This document shows positions 10,701-22,239 of a stretch of 64,000 nucleotides of DNA, in pieces (the first letter of the stretch is position 1; every line of letters starts with the position of its first letter). A program made the position numbers and the translations under genes. The notes under the pieces are model-generated. The model made no database searches. It was not told the origin of the DNA and was given only the letters and a program-made list of their open reading frames with translations. The DNA comes from Ampullaceana balthica (taxonomy: Eukaryota; Mollusca; Gastropoda; Lymnaeidae), in the NCBI GenBank assembly GCA_944989445.1, contig CALYLW010001370.1:231307-295306 (forward strand), read 5' to 3'.

Positions 10701-13700
10701 TGAACCTAGGTAGCTCGGGCAGACGAGTGAACTGAAACTGTTCCTGTTCCATGGCTAGATTGAAAAGAATGTTGTAGTTCTAACACTGATATCCCTACCT
10801 CAAGTGAATCCTGCCGACGACGCCAAACTGTAGCCGAGTGGTGGCTAAGTTAAATTAATAACAATAAAGGTTCAATTCACTGGGTTAGGATATCAAACAG
10901 TTTATTTCTCAATACACTACAAGAATGGGCCATGAACAAGTAAACAAGTCAGTCCTCTCTCCAAGTGCTACCTCAACACTCTCCAACTCACACAGACCAG
11001 GGGCAGTGTGTTACTGGCCCATCGGTGTGTCCCTGCTCATCATGGGACTGACCTCCCCGTGCAGTAAACACGGGTAGTTGGTCAGTCGCTCTGTGTGAAC
11101 TCCCGCCACAACGAGGGCTGGAGTAACCCTGCACTGACCCATGAAGGTCACTAAAGCGGACTGCTGAGGTCAACTCTAGCAGACGGGCTACATATTCATC
11201 ACATACAATTTTATGAAACTTTTAATTTTGATGAAGGAAATAGCATATGATCCAATAAATGGGGTACTATCTATGTCGCTGTTTGCTGTATATAAACATA
11301 ATGAGTGGGATACAACCAGCTATCTTTTGCTGGTCTGCTTCTACACAACGGTGGGAGGCTTTGAATACATTTCCCTCTCTCACTTTCATTTTATTTTTGG
11401 TAAGATTCTCCTTATTTTAAGATTTATTGTGAGTGTAATTAATAACACAGTTTGGTTGTTCTGTTTGTGAGTGAGTGTTTTCTTGATTTCAGATCAGTAT
11501 GAATGTATCAGCCTCAAGTGTAAGAGAAATATGAATTTGTTTGCATGGTCAGTGGTTTGTTTTGTTCAAAATTCTCAAAATTAGGGCTAGGTTTGGGTTT
11601 AGGTAACTTCTAGGGTTAGATTTAGTGAGTAATGTTTTTGGCTGTGAGGAGGCTAGGTTGATCCCGTTGTATAGATAAAACATGAGCAAGGAATCAATGG
11701 ACTACATCTGTATTTGGTTTATTTTGAATCTTTATTCAGAAATAACCTGGTCATAGTAACAAAGATGGCAGCCGGAAAAGACCTTATTTTGGCCCGCCCT
11801 CTGTAACGATCATTTGCTATAGATTTTTACCAATATCTTGAGCGATTTTTAAAAATATTTTAGTCGGTTTTTAAAAAATTAAAAATTGTTGATTTTATTT
11901 TATAATTTGCATTTTTATTTTTTTGTTTTGGCTATTTATTTAATTTTTTCATTTAAATTTTAAACTATGGATACAACATTTAGTAGCTTAAAAATTGCGT
12001 TTTTACTCATATTGTGTGTGAAAATGCCAAAATTTCAATGTCTTTATTGAAATTCCTTTACATGGTAAGAATGGCACTGAAAAAAACCCACACTTTCTCC
12101 TTGCCTGCTCCAAAGGCTTCAGCACTACTTTTTTTAACACTTTAGGCCGGGGAAAAAAGATGGCGGCCAAACATGAAAATGAGGGACCCGTAAGCATAAA
12201 ATTACCAAAACTTAGACCTATCCAAAATTAATGAAAGGTAACGAATTAGGGGCTATACGCCAGATCTTGTAGAAGGTACATATTTTCATAGTGGCTGTGA
12301 GCAACTCTCTTTTGTTCACTCCATGTCTTAAATATAAGCCTCTTCTTGGATTTCTATGCATGTAAAATGTCATGGTACCAAATGCTCTGGTTCACCCTTT
12401 TATGTTTAGTTGTCATTGAAGAAGTCGGTTTCATCAAAGATAAATTTTTTGACTGGATTGGCTACTAACTTCTGTAACCTGTAAAGCAGTGCTTCTCAAA
12501 ATGGGGTGGTCCGCGGACAGGTGCCGGTCCGTGGGCCATCCGCTGCCAGTCGGCAGAAGTTATTATTAAAGGACAGAAAAATCAATATACATAATTCCCG
12601 TTGTCTGTATGTATGGATGTAACTAGGTGGCGCTGCAAAATTTGTAATGCTGTTAGGTGGCGCTGCGATCAACATAATAAAATTACTGCACCAAAAATAA
12701 CACTTTTCGAAAGTTCCGCAAAAAATTGTTCAGTCTGATAATAAATGAATCAAATAAAAATAAATAAAAGTTATGTTTTACATTATTTATTATTCTGATG
12801 TGTATTTTTTTGAAAATTAATAGATTTCAGCTGAAATGTATTCATTTTGAAAACTTCTGTCATTTTTGACGGGTTACACTAGTATAATTATATTTCTCCA
12901 TTTGCAACATTAATACTACTATGTCAATTTTTTGGCAATAAGCACATAAATTGAAATAAATAATATAAAATAAATTAAATTTTGCTACCACTTCAGTTCA
13001 GGGAAAATAGTTCACCGGTCCCTGGTGCACTGGAAAAATTCCTGCCGGTCCGCCATACTAAAAAATTTAAGAAGCACTGCTGTAAAGTATTCTTGTGTAG
13101 TTCAAAACATTTCTCAATGACACCAAGGTCCCAATCTTCAGCCCTTGCATAGTGAGCTCTGTTTTTCTTGGGACCACTGTTGGATGGAGCCCTGGTAAGA
13201 AACACAACCAGTCAGGACTAGGCCAAACAGGATAAACATTTAATAAGCATGAAATTAAGAAATTTTAAGATCCAAACATAAAGTAGAACATAAAATTGTT
13301 TTAATAGTAAAAATCATTGTTATTCCCACTCTCCTTTATATCCCTAGAGCTGGAAAGTTGACATCATTTCATGGCTACAAAGTATGTTTATGTTGGGTAT
13401 AATGTTCTGTGTCATTTAGATCCTCATGATGGACTGCAAGTTTTAATTAGCAAATACAATTCCAGTGTGATGTTTGGCTAATCTTCATCATAGAAAACTG
13501 CGTACATAGTTATGTATATGCTACCAAACATAATCTAGGTTCTAGTCACTGGTAGTTTAAGCTGGAGTATCTATGCAGTTGAAACGAGTGGACTGAGCAG
13601 GTGCTCAGTTGCTACACTGCAGTTCTATTAGCTGCTATTATTAAAAATATGTTTGTATTTTTTTTTAATGCCGGGTTTTGAGCTCCACATTACTACATAT

Positions 13701-16700
13701 TATTGCATCATGTTTTTTTGTGTGTCAAAACAGGGATCTCCATGCTTATCGGAGAGATTTGAAAGTACATCGAGAAAAGATTAATTAATTTTTAAATGAT
13801 AAAAAAATGGTTTATGAAATTAGAGAAAACATAAATTAAATACTTAAAATTTTTGAAATAATTTCAGGTAAACAGCGACAGAAAAAGGATTCCTTGTCCA
13901 TTAAACCCTAGTCAGTAAGTTTGTTAATTAGATTACAAATAAATGTATGTTCAAAATGTACTTCAAAATATCAAAACACCCACACTTTTACTGAATTTAT
14001 TTAATAATTTTGATTCTTCTGCTCCCACCCATCCCTATTGCACCTTATCTGTTAAATCTCCTCTTATTTCAGCAACTGCTATGAAGATGACGTGGAAAAA
14101 CATATAAAAATTTGTAATGTGACAAAAATTAAAAAAGCTACTGAACAGGCTGTAAGTTTAAAAAAAAATCTTAACTTAAAATACTTAGACTTTTGTGATA
14201 TATTTTGAGTAAATGAGGTGTAGCATCTGCCTGATAGTTGCAATAAAAGTAAAAAAATAAGGGGGTAAATAAAATATAAAATTTTTTTTTCCAACTTTGA
14301 AAACAAGTAAAATAAAATTGGGGTGAGACTGCAACCAGGCTTTTAAATTAGTAAGTGTATAACATATAAACAGGGATACTAGTTAGCCTGACAGGACGTA
14401 ACAAAACCGCTGTTTTGTTACGTCCTGTCCGGCTAACTAATACCCTGTTTATATGTTATACACTTACTAATTCGAAAACAAATCAGGCCAAATGATATTT
14501 ATTATTTCAGATTTAAAATCAATATGCAAGCTAGATAAAGAAAAGGAAGATTATCCATATTAAAATGAAGATCACATTAAAATTCAAAATTATTGTAATC
14601 ATTTAGAATTTTGCTATCTTTCTAAAACTCTGTATTCCATAATACACAAGACATCTGCCCTACCCAGATTAAAGCACACACAAGTGAAATTTGACACATA
14701 TTACTTAAACATTTTTACATCCTTACCCCTTCTTTGTACCACTTAGATCCAGGCATCCATAAAGCCAAAAATGCATTTCTTCACCCTAAACATTATGAGG
14801 AACTTGTCTAACGATAAAAAATTAATAAATTCACAAATCCATCATAATTATAGCCAATCACAACATATGACAAGCAAAAGTATCAAATTTACATTTCATC
14901 AATTCTTTTCAGTGAGAGTTATGTTTATGTACCTGTACAAATGTTTTATTTCAGGTCTTTTTCTCTAAAGGGATAAATAAAGGATCAGATGTAACCTTTG
15001 AAAAGAGGAAAGTAAGTTAAAGGATTAAATTATTTATATGTTGGAGCTAGTTGTGCTGGGCTTGAAAATAATTTTTTTAAAAACCCAGTTAAAAAGATGT
15101 CGTCCTTAAATGCATTTTTCAGCTTGCACAACAAAACTTGAACTAAAATTATTTAAAATTAAAAAAAATACAACTTATAATGTTCTCAGATCAATTTTCA
15201 GCTTTCTCTCTATTTCATTTTTTTTCTTAATGAAATTGAGTTACAAAATGATATTAGTTTTTTCCCCACTTATGATATAAAATTAATGCTACACAAAAAT
15301 CAATCTTGATCAAGAGCAGTTGATTGTTCATAAAAATATATTTCCAAGTGATTGAAGATATTGAAATATTTTAAAATAAATATTTAAAAAAAAACAATTT
15401 TATTTCATGTTTTCAGATTTGTGTCAAAGATCTTGCTTCTTCAGACCTAGCCTCAATGATAAATATGGTTGATAAATTGTATGAAAGTAAGCTAATTTTA
15501 CAATTCAATGATCATGCATGTGTTTTGAAAAAAATTAAGTTAATTTAACCTTGCTTAGAAATCTTAATTTGTATTAAAAATGTACAGAAATAACAAATTG
15601 TTAAAGTGAGTGGGAGAAAATTATGCAACAAATATTTGTATAGCACATTACTTTCTCAAAAGAAAAAAATAATGTTAATTTTCTGAGCTAGCATAAAAAT
15701 TGAGGCAATAAGAATTAATTTAAAAAACCATTTGTTTTGATTATTTTTTGTTTGCCTTAATTTACTCACATCATCATTTATGTAGCTCATGTTGATAAGA
15801 TAGAGAGAGCTGTGATAGAACACCCATGTGTTAAGGAAGAAATCTGTGGACCAGATGGAGGTGACCTCACTGAAGCACTGGAACTGCAAGCAACTCTGAG
15901 AAAAGAGCTTTTGCAACAGGTTATTCTGTCTGCTTATTTAACAATTTACTATGACTTATATCCAGTGCTTCTTTTCTATTAAACAAAGGTACCTAAAAAA
16001 AGTATTATGACCAGTCTGTGGAAAAAAGGTGTCATAACAGGAGCGTTCTGCTTGAAAAAATAGCACTGCTTATATCTAACTTTTAGTAAAATCACTTTAT
16101 GAATCAGGATGGGAACACAAGTTATTCAAGGGAGGAAATTAGTTTCCTTGTTAAATTTAAATTTGAAAAAAAAAGAGAGATATGTATCATGAACAAACTT
16201 TCTTCCTCACGTTTTGTAACTGGTCAGGTGCTACTTTATTTTAATCATTAAATGATTATAATGAATGGTAATAATCAAGGAAATAAAGATGAGGCTCAAA
16301 AATGTAATCTACCTAAATGAACTTTTGTTTTTGATACATAATCGCATAATGAATACATTTAAATAACGCAATAATCTTCTTTATAGAAGGAGCGTCTGAG
16401 ACAGCTAAGATAAGATAAAAATTGTAAGCTTTGTTTTTTTTTAAATTTCTAAATTCAGGCTTCTTTGATTGGTCAACTTGACAAACTAGGAATGCTGGCC
16501 AATAAATCTTGTTTTGTTGAACTTGGAGCTGGAAAAGGTCATATAAAAACAAAAAATTAAACTTTTATTTTTTATTTAATCCCCCTTACCAATTTAATGT
16601 AAACCTTTTTTTATTTGCTGGCTCTCTAGCCTAAAATTAAATAACAAATATAACAAGTGTTATTAACGTCATAAATTATTTACTTTAGTATGTCACATTT

Positions 16701-19655
16701 TTTGTAATAAACTCTGGCGAAATAACCAACACATTAAAATATTTTTATATTGCATTAAATTGGTAAAAATGCTTTTCACTAATGACAGTGAAAATACATT
16801 TTTTTAATACAGTAGACATAGCAGTTGGTGACTGCCGTATCATTTTCTTATTTGAATTTGCCAGGTAAACTTTCTCACTGGATACAGAAAGCCATCAAGA
16901 ATTGTCAAGACAACACATTTATCCTTGTTGAGAGAAGCAGTGTCCGTTACAAGGTACACCTTTTTTCCACTTTATAAAGAACATAATCTTTTAAAAACAA
17001 AAATTTATTTCGAAGAATTTTTTAAACCAGCTAATTTTGATTATCTTCTACTCGGAGGAGGAATTGAAAATGTAGCATTCTCACCAGGCGTGAAGTCCTC
17101 TTTAGCATAGACATTTATTAGCTGCATTATTAAATGCGGAGTAGTGAAAGGCCCCATTCTGAGCACCTCTGTTATTGTAGAGGCCAAAGTTGAAACTTGT
17201 TTTAGTGTTGTTATGTTTGAATTTATTTTATAATATTGTTTTTGTCATTCTGACTGTCCATATATTGATGTGGCAGATTCTGTGTATTTCAGCCATCAAA
17301 CAGGGAGAGGCAGTTGCTTCCATAATCTTCTATTCCTGCGTTTCCTTCTTAACTGTATTCCCTGAGAGCTGACTGTGGTAAAAATTGAATTTGAATGCAA
17401 GTGTATGAAAGCTTTTTTAAAAAAATAATTATTACTCTGATTTAAAAATGTAAAGCAAACTTTTTGTGTTTTGACAGATGGATTCTTTTCATAAACAAGG
17501 AGGTGATGAATCATCATTTCACCGCATAAAATTGGATATCGAAGACCTATATTTGGGTTAGTCGTGTCGTACTTTTACTCTATTTAAATTAATGGATAGG
17601 ATGAAATTTGAAAAAAAAACCTACTTTTTTATGTGCTTACACATAATAAAATATTTTAAAGTATTTTAATACAAGTGTATCATTTAATAAAATGATGTGC
17701 TGTCATTTCCTGTCCTATATTTTGAGAATTTCGTATATTTTATTTTACTAACCTCCAGGTCGTGTTCCAGAAGTTGGAAATAAAGAGTCTGTGTTTGTTG
17801 TGGGTAAACACCTATGTGGAGGGGCAACTGACATGGGCATTAGGTGTGCTGTACAGACCCTAGACACCAATGCTCCTGTGGGCTTAGGATCAGTTACTCT
17901 TTCATCTGACACTGGAAGCAAATCTGATCTTAATTCAGGAGGCTCTTCACATGGCAAACCACTTGACTTTAGCTCCAGTGAAAACTGGGGCAAAGAATGT
18001 TTGAATAGTAACAACTCTTCTAAATCTGCCAGCTTTAAGAGCACAAATGACTTTGTAGAAGATTCTAAAAAAGAGATCAGTGAGCATACAATAGGAAATC
18101 AAGAAATCAGAAGGTGATTTATAGAAATAATGTTCAGACAAGTACATGACTTTTGTGACATTCAATTCTAAGTATGGGATGGGGGAGGGGGTCAGTACAT
18201 TAATGACTTAAAATGGGCTGGGCAATAAAAGGAAGCCATTCGTGGATTCTTCATGAGTTGAGCTTCATGGAAATAGTCATAAGTTCTAATGTACATATTA
18301 AGTTGTAAGGTGGAATTATCTTTATACATTTATTAGAACTGAAAACTTTACAAATGGATTAACAATAACACAGGAATGTGACAACGAACAAGTCAATTTA
18401 TGATTAATTTTCTGTTTCTTGTTTGTGGGTAGGGGTAAATGAGAAACGGGTATTGTTGCTGAAGTATTTCTAAATTTTTAAGTGTAGCTGTATCAAAAGT
18501 AAAATGTATTATTTTTATTAGTTTCATCTGCCAACTTTAATCTGATTGTTATCCATTTCGTTGTAGATAAATATATGAACACGTTTCTGAAAATTGGCTA
18601 AATAATTGACTTAATGACTGTACTTACCTTTGAAAACATTGATGGAGGAGTGATTTCAGGGTTTTCTATTTTTCTTCTCCCCAGGCTACCAAGAGGTATA
18701 ATGATTGCCCTGTGTTGTCACCACCAGTGTACATGGGAGACTTATCTAGGGAGAGATTTCATGGAAAGCATTGGAATCTCACCTGAACAGTTTGATCTCC
18801 TCACACGTTTGAGTAGCTGGGCAACATGCTCAAAGATCACAGGTAATATATTTTCAAGGGCCATTTCAATTATTTTAACTTCTAGTTTTCAAATATTAAC
18901 CAAAAAATTTAAACAGTTTGACATAAAAATAATAATGCAGACATGTTTAAAAACTTTTACCCTCATTTCGCAATTCATCATTTCTAGTAATTTTGACATG
19001 TAATTTTCATGTAAAATCATGTTTCTAATGATCAGGATTTTGACTTCAAGTTATAAAACTTTAAATAAGAAAATATCTATTTCTCTTCCAGCAAAATCAG
19101 CCCCCATGGATGCAATTCAGAATCCCAAACGGTACAAAAAGTCAGAGAGCATTCAGAAAAAAGCTGCAGAGTTTGACCAGAGTACTGAAGTTCAGAGTCA
19201 AGCAGATCCAGTCACACATGACAACAGGTTTTTATTTTTATTGTCTGTTGTTTTTATTGGAATTTGAGAGTTATTTCATATGAATCAACACCAAATATTT
19301 GTCTAATCAACATGGGTTGTGAAGTAAATTATTTATGAAGCTCAGAGGTCCATCAGAAAAGCCAGTTGTGCCTGCTTAATAGACTAAAGTGAGTTTAGTG
19401 AGACATGTTACAGTATGCACTGCTGCTTTGATTTTTTAAATGTATTTCTTGATTGCCATCAACAGTGTACCAATGAGGGAACAGCTGAGTGTGGAGGAAA
19501 GGGAAGAAATAGGAAAGAAATGTAAACGACTGATTGACACAGGCCGTCTGCACTTTTTACGATCGAAAGGCATGCAGTGTTTTCTAAGAGAATATATCAA
19601 TGAAGACTTAACTCCAGAAAATGTTGTTTTAATAGCACACACACCTCTATCCTGA
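7782..19655 (+). CDS. TRMT13: TRMT13, tRNA 2'-O-methyltransferase (13 exons)
   Basis: Family role: 2'-O-methylation of ribose at position 4 of certain tRNAs. Coding exons: 7782-7938, 13868-13914, 14073-14151, 14955-15011, 15417-15486, 15786-15919, 16459-16537, 16865-16953, 17478-17556, 17759-18113, 18685-18842, 19092-19227, 19466-19655. Every junction is GT-AG and all phases agree, giving about 542 residues. Exon 1 holds the CCCH zinc finger (C-x10-C-x10-C-x2-H). Exons 2-3 hold the CHHC finger (CPLNPSH...HIKIC). Exons 7-8 carry the SAM-binding motif VELGAGKG. Exon 10 has KHLCGGATD followed by about 95 Ser/Asn-rich residues. Exon 11 has ALCCHHQC and SSWATC. Oddity: exon 1 needs one base removed from the AAAA run at 7866-7869; as written, a stop follows before the first finger is complete. 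Start: first ATG, after an A-rich leader. The phase arithmetic (157 minus 1 divides by 3) supports a sequencing indel. Confidence 0.93.
8714..9060 (-). repeat. 3' LTR of the gag-only retrotransposon
   Basis: Left long terminal repeat, 347 bp, downstream on the element's coding (minus) strand. Bounded by TGTAGCC and GGCTACA. The adjoining internal bases 9061-9077 read on the minus strand as a purine-rich tract (GGGGCCTGGGGAAAC), the expected plus-strand primer. Confidence 0.88.
9432..10752 (-). pseudogene. Broken gag-like gene of the LTR retrotransposon
   Basis: The minus-strand frame opens at 10752 with a capsid-like region rich in Pro, Leu and Gln. A G-run at 10504-10508 shifts the frame into a TGA at 10501-10503. 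A second frame continues with Pro/Thr/Gln-rich sequence and meets another TGA at 10314-10316. The same frame reopens at 10307 with a Cys-x2-Cys-x4-His-x4-Cys zinc knuckle within about the first 45 residues, the nucleic-acid-binding motif of retroelement gag proteins. The remaining tail to 9432 is basic and low in complexity. One frameshift and one nonsense codon therefore separate capsid and knuckle. Plus-strand frames across the same bases are antisense shadows. Confidence 0.75.
10808..10825 (-). promoter_or_regulatory. tRNA-Ser primer-binding site
   Basis: On the plus strand these bases read TCCTGCCGACGACGCCA, the acceptor/T-arm end of a serine tRNA plus CCA. It lies three bases inside the 5' LTR, the normal place for minus-strand priming. 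The tRNA identity comes from recalled animal tRNA-Ser 3' ends, not from a search. Confidence 0.7.
10829..11192 (-). repeat. 5' LTR of the gag-only retrotransposon
   Basis: Right long terminal repeat, 364 bp, upstream on the coding strand. It is almost identical to the left LTR apart from scattered substitutions and about 17 bases (around 11,104-11,120) absent from the left copy, so insertion was fairly recent. Confidence 0.88.
12487..13079. mobile_element. 185-bp-family hAT MITE split by a Helitron
   Basis: Ends CAGTGCTTCTCAAA and (reverse) CAGTGCTTCTTAAA are flanked by exact CTGTAAAG duplications (12479-12486, 13080-13087). The body carries the family's GGTCCGCGGAC and GTCCGTGGGCCATCCG blocks. 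A separate element (12582-12882) sits inside, so this copy is about 590 bp instead of 185. Other copies: 28607, 33640, 42202. Confidence 0.85.
12582..12882 (+). mobile_element. Helitron-like element nested in the MITE
   Basis: It starts A|TC with TATACATAATTCCCG and ends GACGGGTTACACTAG|T, so it sits between host A and T without a target duplication, as Helitrons do. Its 5' block is shared with the element near 50,985. It is younger than the MITE that contains it. Confidence 0.65.
14346..14473. repeat. Near-perfect hairpin in TRMT13 intron 3
   Basis: Arms of about 61 bases (14346-14406 and 14413-14473) pair around a six-base loop with only a few mismatches. The right arm (TTACGTCCTGTC...GTTATACACTTAC) resembles the retroelement tail at 42,490-42,545, so the hairpin looks like two head-to-head tails. 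It would be transcribed in the TRMT13 pre-mRNA as double-stranded RNA. Confidence 0.85.
16360..16425 (+). repeat. LINE/SINE 3' tail fragment in TRMT13 intron 6
   Basis: CGCAATAATCTTCTTTATAG followed by an AGGAGCGTCTG block and GATAAGATAA matches the tails at 6,930, 30,560 and 34,270. Only the 3' end is present, so it is a severely 5'-truncated retroposon. Confidence 0.6.
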
Positions 19656-21221
19656 CCACACAGCAATATTTAATGTATTTATACCAACCCGTATGATTTA
19701 CCTGTACTTAATAGTTGTATTATTTTTTAACAGGTTGTATTCCTGCAGTATTTTGTTCATTTTATAACTGGATTTAGAAACACGATTGTTTGTATAATAC
19801 TTAATACTCAGATTACAATTGATGGTGCAATAGATTTAAAGCTTAAATCCTATTGATCCTCCCCTAATGGCCAGGCTAAGGATATGGTGTATCACTTAAA
19901 TGGTTGTGGGTTTCATTGACATCATTTGTAAATAGGAAGAAGATGGCCCAGTAGGAAAGCAACTATATTGAGTAGTAGTAGTAAAACAAAATTACTCATT
20001 GGTTTAAACAAAAACTGCAGCGTTATTTTAATTTATATTACATGTTACCTATATTTTAAACTATCAATGAGGCAATAACTAGCCTTAGTCTTTATTCTTA
20101 TCTATTACACTGGCATGGTTAGTAAATTTTCTTTATTTGTATTGCAAATCTAAAATATGTTATTACATTACATGTTAATTTCACATGTCGTGACTATAAT
20201 CCAAATTTTTTATTAAATGAGCAATTTCTTTTTGTTTTACCGTGTCATCGCGGTAATCAGTCTTGAATTTTTCAAACATAGTCTTGAAAAAGTCTTGAAA
20301 TAGTCTTGAATTTTTTTGCTGAAAAAAAGTGGGAACCCTGAGAGATAAAAAAAACACCCTATAACTATAATTTCTTATTCTTAGTATTTTCATTGTTGAT
20401 TCCGAATTTATTGAGTAAATTAAATTAATTTTATTTTTTTAAAAAGGGCATGCTTATAATTGTTCATGTAAATTGACCACTCCTACCCACCCCTGGCCTC
20501 AATAAAGCAAGCAGAATTGACCACTCCTGAGCAAATAATAAATAGATGTGAGCCCTCCTACCCACCCCTCGCCTCAATAAAGCAAGCAGATTGGCACTTA
20601 TGTAAATTATAAGATTATCTTAATAAATCTGGACTAAAAAATAATGCAAAACATAATATACAACCAACAGATTTTGTCACATCTTGACTACATAGTAATC
20701 GTAAACATTTTAAAATATACAGGCCATGATCATATTTTTAATCATGTAAAGCAAATTCACGTTTGTGCTTCCTGCTTTGAGCTCATTGTGATACTGAATA
20801 TGAGCTGAATATTGACAGTCGTTCATTTCATTTACTGTGAGCATTTAGTCATGCAAAGAAAAATATATTAAGTTTTTATACAAATTGTTTTGTTTTAGGA
20901 TGTGTTTGAAATAAATGTTGAGACACTTGAGGTCGGGTTTTTTGTTTTAGTGAATTCACTTCATTTTTATCCTCTTCCTTTATTGTTAAGATTTGCGTGT
21001 TGTTGACTTCGTTAGGAATAATCCTTGAAGGAATGTTAAATTTAAATGAGTTGTTTCACAGGATGTTGATCCACTGAAAGATCTCTAATTGTTGAATGCG
21101 TAGAACAAATCTTTATGTTTTTGGGGATCATGGATATTGGTCTGTATTCTATGAAAATAAAGTAACATTAATGCTTGATAAATGCTTCTATATTTTGACT
21201 TTTGCTGTACAACTTTTACAA
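19656..21221 (+). other. TRMT13 3' flank with candidate poly(A) signals
   Basis: After the TGA at 19653-19655 the sequence is AT-rich. AATAAA hexamers occur at 20501-20506 and 20576-20581 inside two tandem copies of a CTCCTACCCACCCC...GCCTCAATAAAGCAAGCAG segment, and again near 21,158. Any of these could end the transcript. No further gene was seen. Confidence 0.5.
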
Positions 21222-22239
21222 TCTCTATATATAAATAATATAATTCACCAAAGCGAGTATGTGCAAATGAGCATGACGAATGAGCCTAGCCGGGGTCAGC
21301 TAATCACAGTTAATGTTTGGCAAGCGAAGGTAGTGGAGGGATGGGGCATGACTTGAGACCAGCAATGCTTTTTACATTCACTTTCGTTGTTCCTTCACAA
21401 AGTACATGTATTTCGTAGTGTATTGTTTATAACATCCGCCATCACATGCGGAAGGTCTTAGGTTCAAGCCCCAGCGGCAAAATTTAAATTAAAATTATTA
21501 TTTTTTTTTAATGTTTATGCTCGTTCTTTTCCCCCTTTCTTAGCCAAAACAAACACCGCTTCGCATGTATTTCTCGAAAAAAGCTTCGTTCAATGTTGTA
21601 CAAATTCCTTCATCAGGGAACTGTTTCTATCGGTCGAATATTTCTGGGAAAAGATCATAGACGAAGTTGTTGCTCTCCGACTTACAACATGGCTGTAATA
21701 ATTTTTTCTCAACATTGGCATAACTTCGGCGACGAGCTCTCCGTCGTTCTCAGTGACGGAAACAATACGCTCAGTACATGAATACTTCAGGAGTATATGT
21801 CGGCGAGGCAGAAATACTTCCCAAAAATGCTTCGGCTGTATCTTATCTTATCTATACAGACGCTTCTTCTATGCAGAAGATAGTTGCGTCCACAGACCAT
21901 GACAGATGATCTGTTGGCAAGTGATGCAGCAATCACAGGCCACGGCTTTGTGGGTTCCACGCATTACCCATTCGGAGCGGGGTGACTCAGGGACGCCCTA
22001 GGCCCCGGGAACAAACCCTTGCCTTCACACGGATTCGAACCCGTGACCATCGGTACGACAGTCCAGTGCGCTGCCACTCGACCACCGCGTCCCCTGGCTG
22101 TACCTCCAACGTTCACTCGCGTTGTTCCCATTTGTTCGTGCTACTGTTTGTGTCCGTTCTCTCCCCCCTCCCCTTTTTTTTTCTTTGCACTATCAATGAG
22201 TAAGTCTGTGGCGTATGCTACGCCGCGGGTCGTATCTAG
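21222..22239 (+). mobile_element. Non-autonomous Helitron, 1.0 kb, with a nested SINE
   Basis: It starts A|TCTCTATATATAAATA and ends with hairpin GGCGTATGCTACGCC, then CGGGTCGTATCTAG|T. Both termini and the A/T host boundary fit a Helitron. The minus-strand element at 58,360-58,674 shares the 5' block (ATTCACCA...GCAAATGAGCATGA). A 255-bp SINE lies inside. No Rep or helicase frame. Confidence 0.75.
21841..22095 (-). mobile_element. tRNA-derived SINE, full length
   Basis: On the minus strand it starts GGGGACGCGGTGGTCGAGTG (A box) and carries GGTTCGAATCCGTG (B box) about 35 bases later, so the head is tRNA-like with an internal pol III promoter. It ends in GCGTCTGTATAGATAAGATA. GGCTGTA flanks both ends (21834-21840, 22096-22102), a target duplication showing retroposition into the Helitron. 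Not a functional tRNA gene. Confidence 0.82.

Larger units (their letters stand above)
8714..11192 (-). mobile_element. Non-autonomous gag-only LTR retrotransposon
   Basis: Two direct repeats (8714-9060, 347 bp; 10829-11192, 364 bp) start TGTAGCC and end GGCTACA, and are flanked by a TATT duplication (8710-8713, 11193-11196). The right copy differs mainly by about 17 extra bases near 11,104. On the minus strand a primer-binding site complementary to the 3' end of a serine tRNA lies three bases inside the right LTR, and a purine-rich tract abuts the left LTR. The interior is only about 1.77 kb: broken gag-like frames, no protease, reverse transcriptase or integrase. It lies antisense in TRMT13 intron 1 and would need another element's enzymes to move. 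A Ty3-like origin is plausible but cannot be shown without pol. Confidence 0.9.
7939..13867 (+). other. TRMT13 intron 1, 5.9 kb, rich in insertions
   Basis: This intron separates the CCCH-finger exon from the CHHC-finger exon. It holds the LTR retrotransposon (8714-11192, antisense) and a hAT MITE split by a Helitron (12487-13079). The rest is AT-rich with no further exon; exon 1 and exon 2 join in phase 0 without one. Confidence 0.75.

Noticed and set aside
13000..13205. 70-residue minus-strand frame near a TRMT13 exon
   Set aside because: Runs through the 185-bp MITE end; the related MITE copies give similar false frames.
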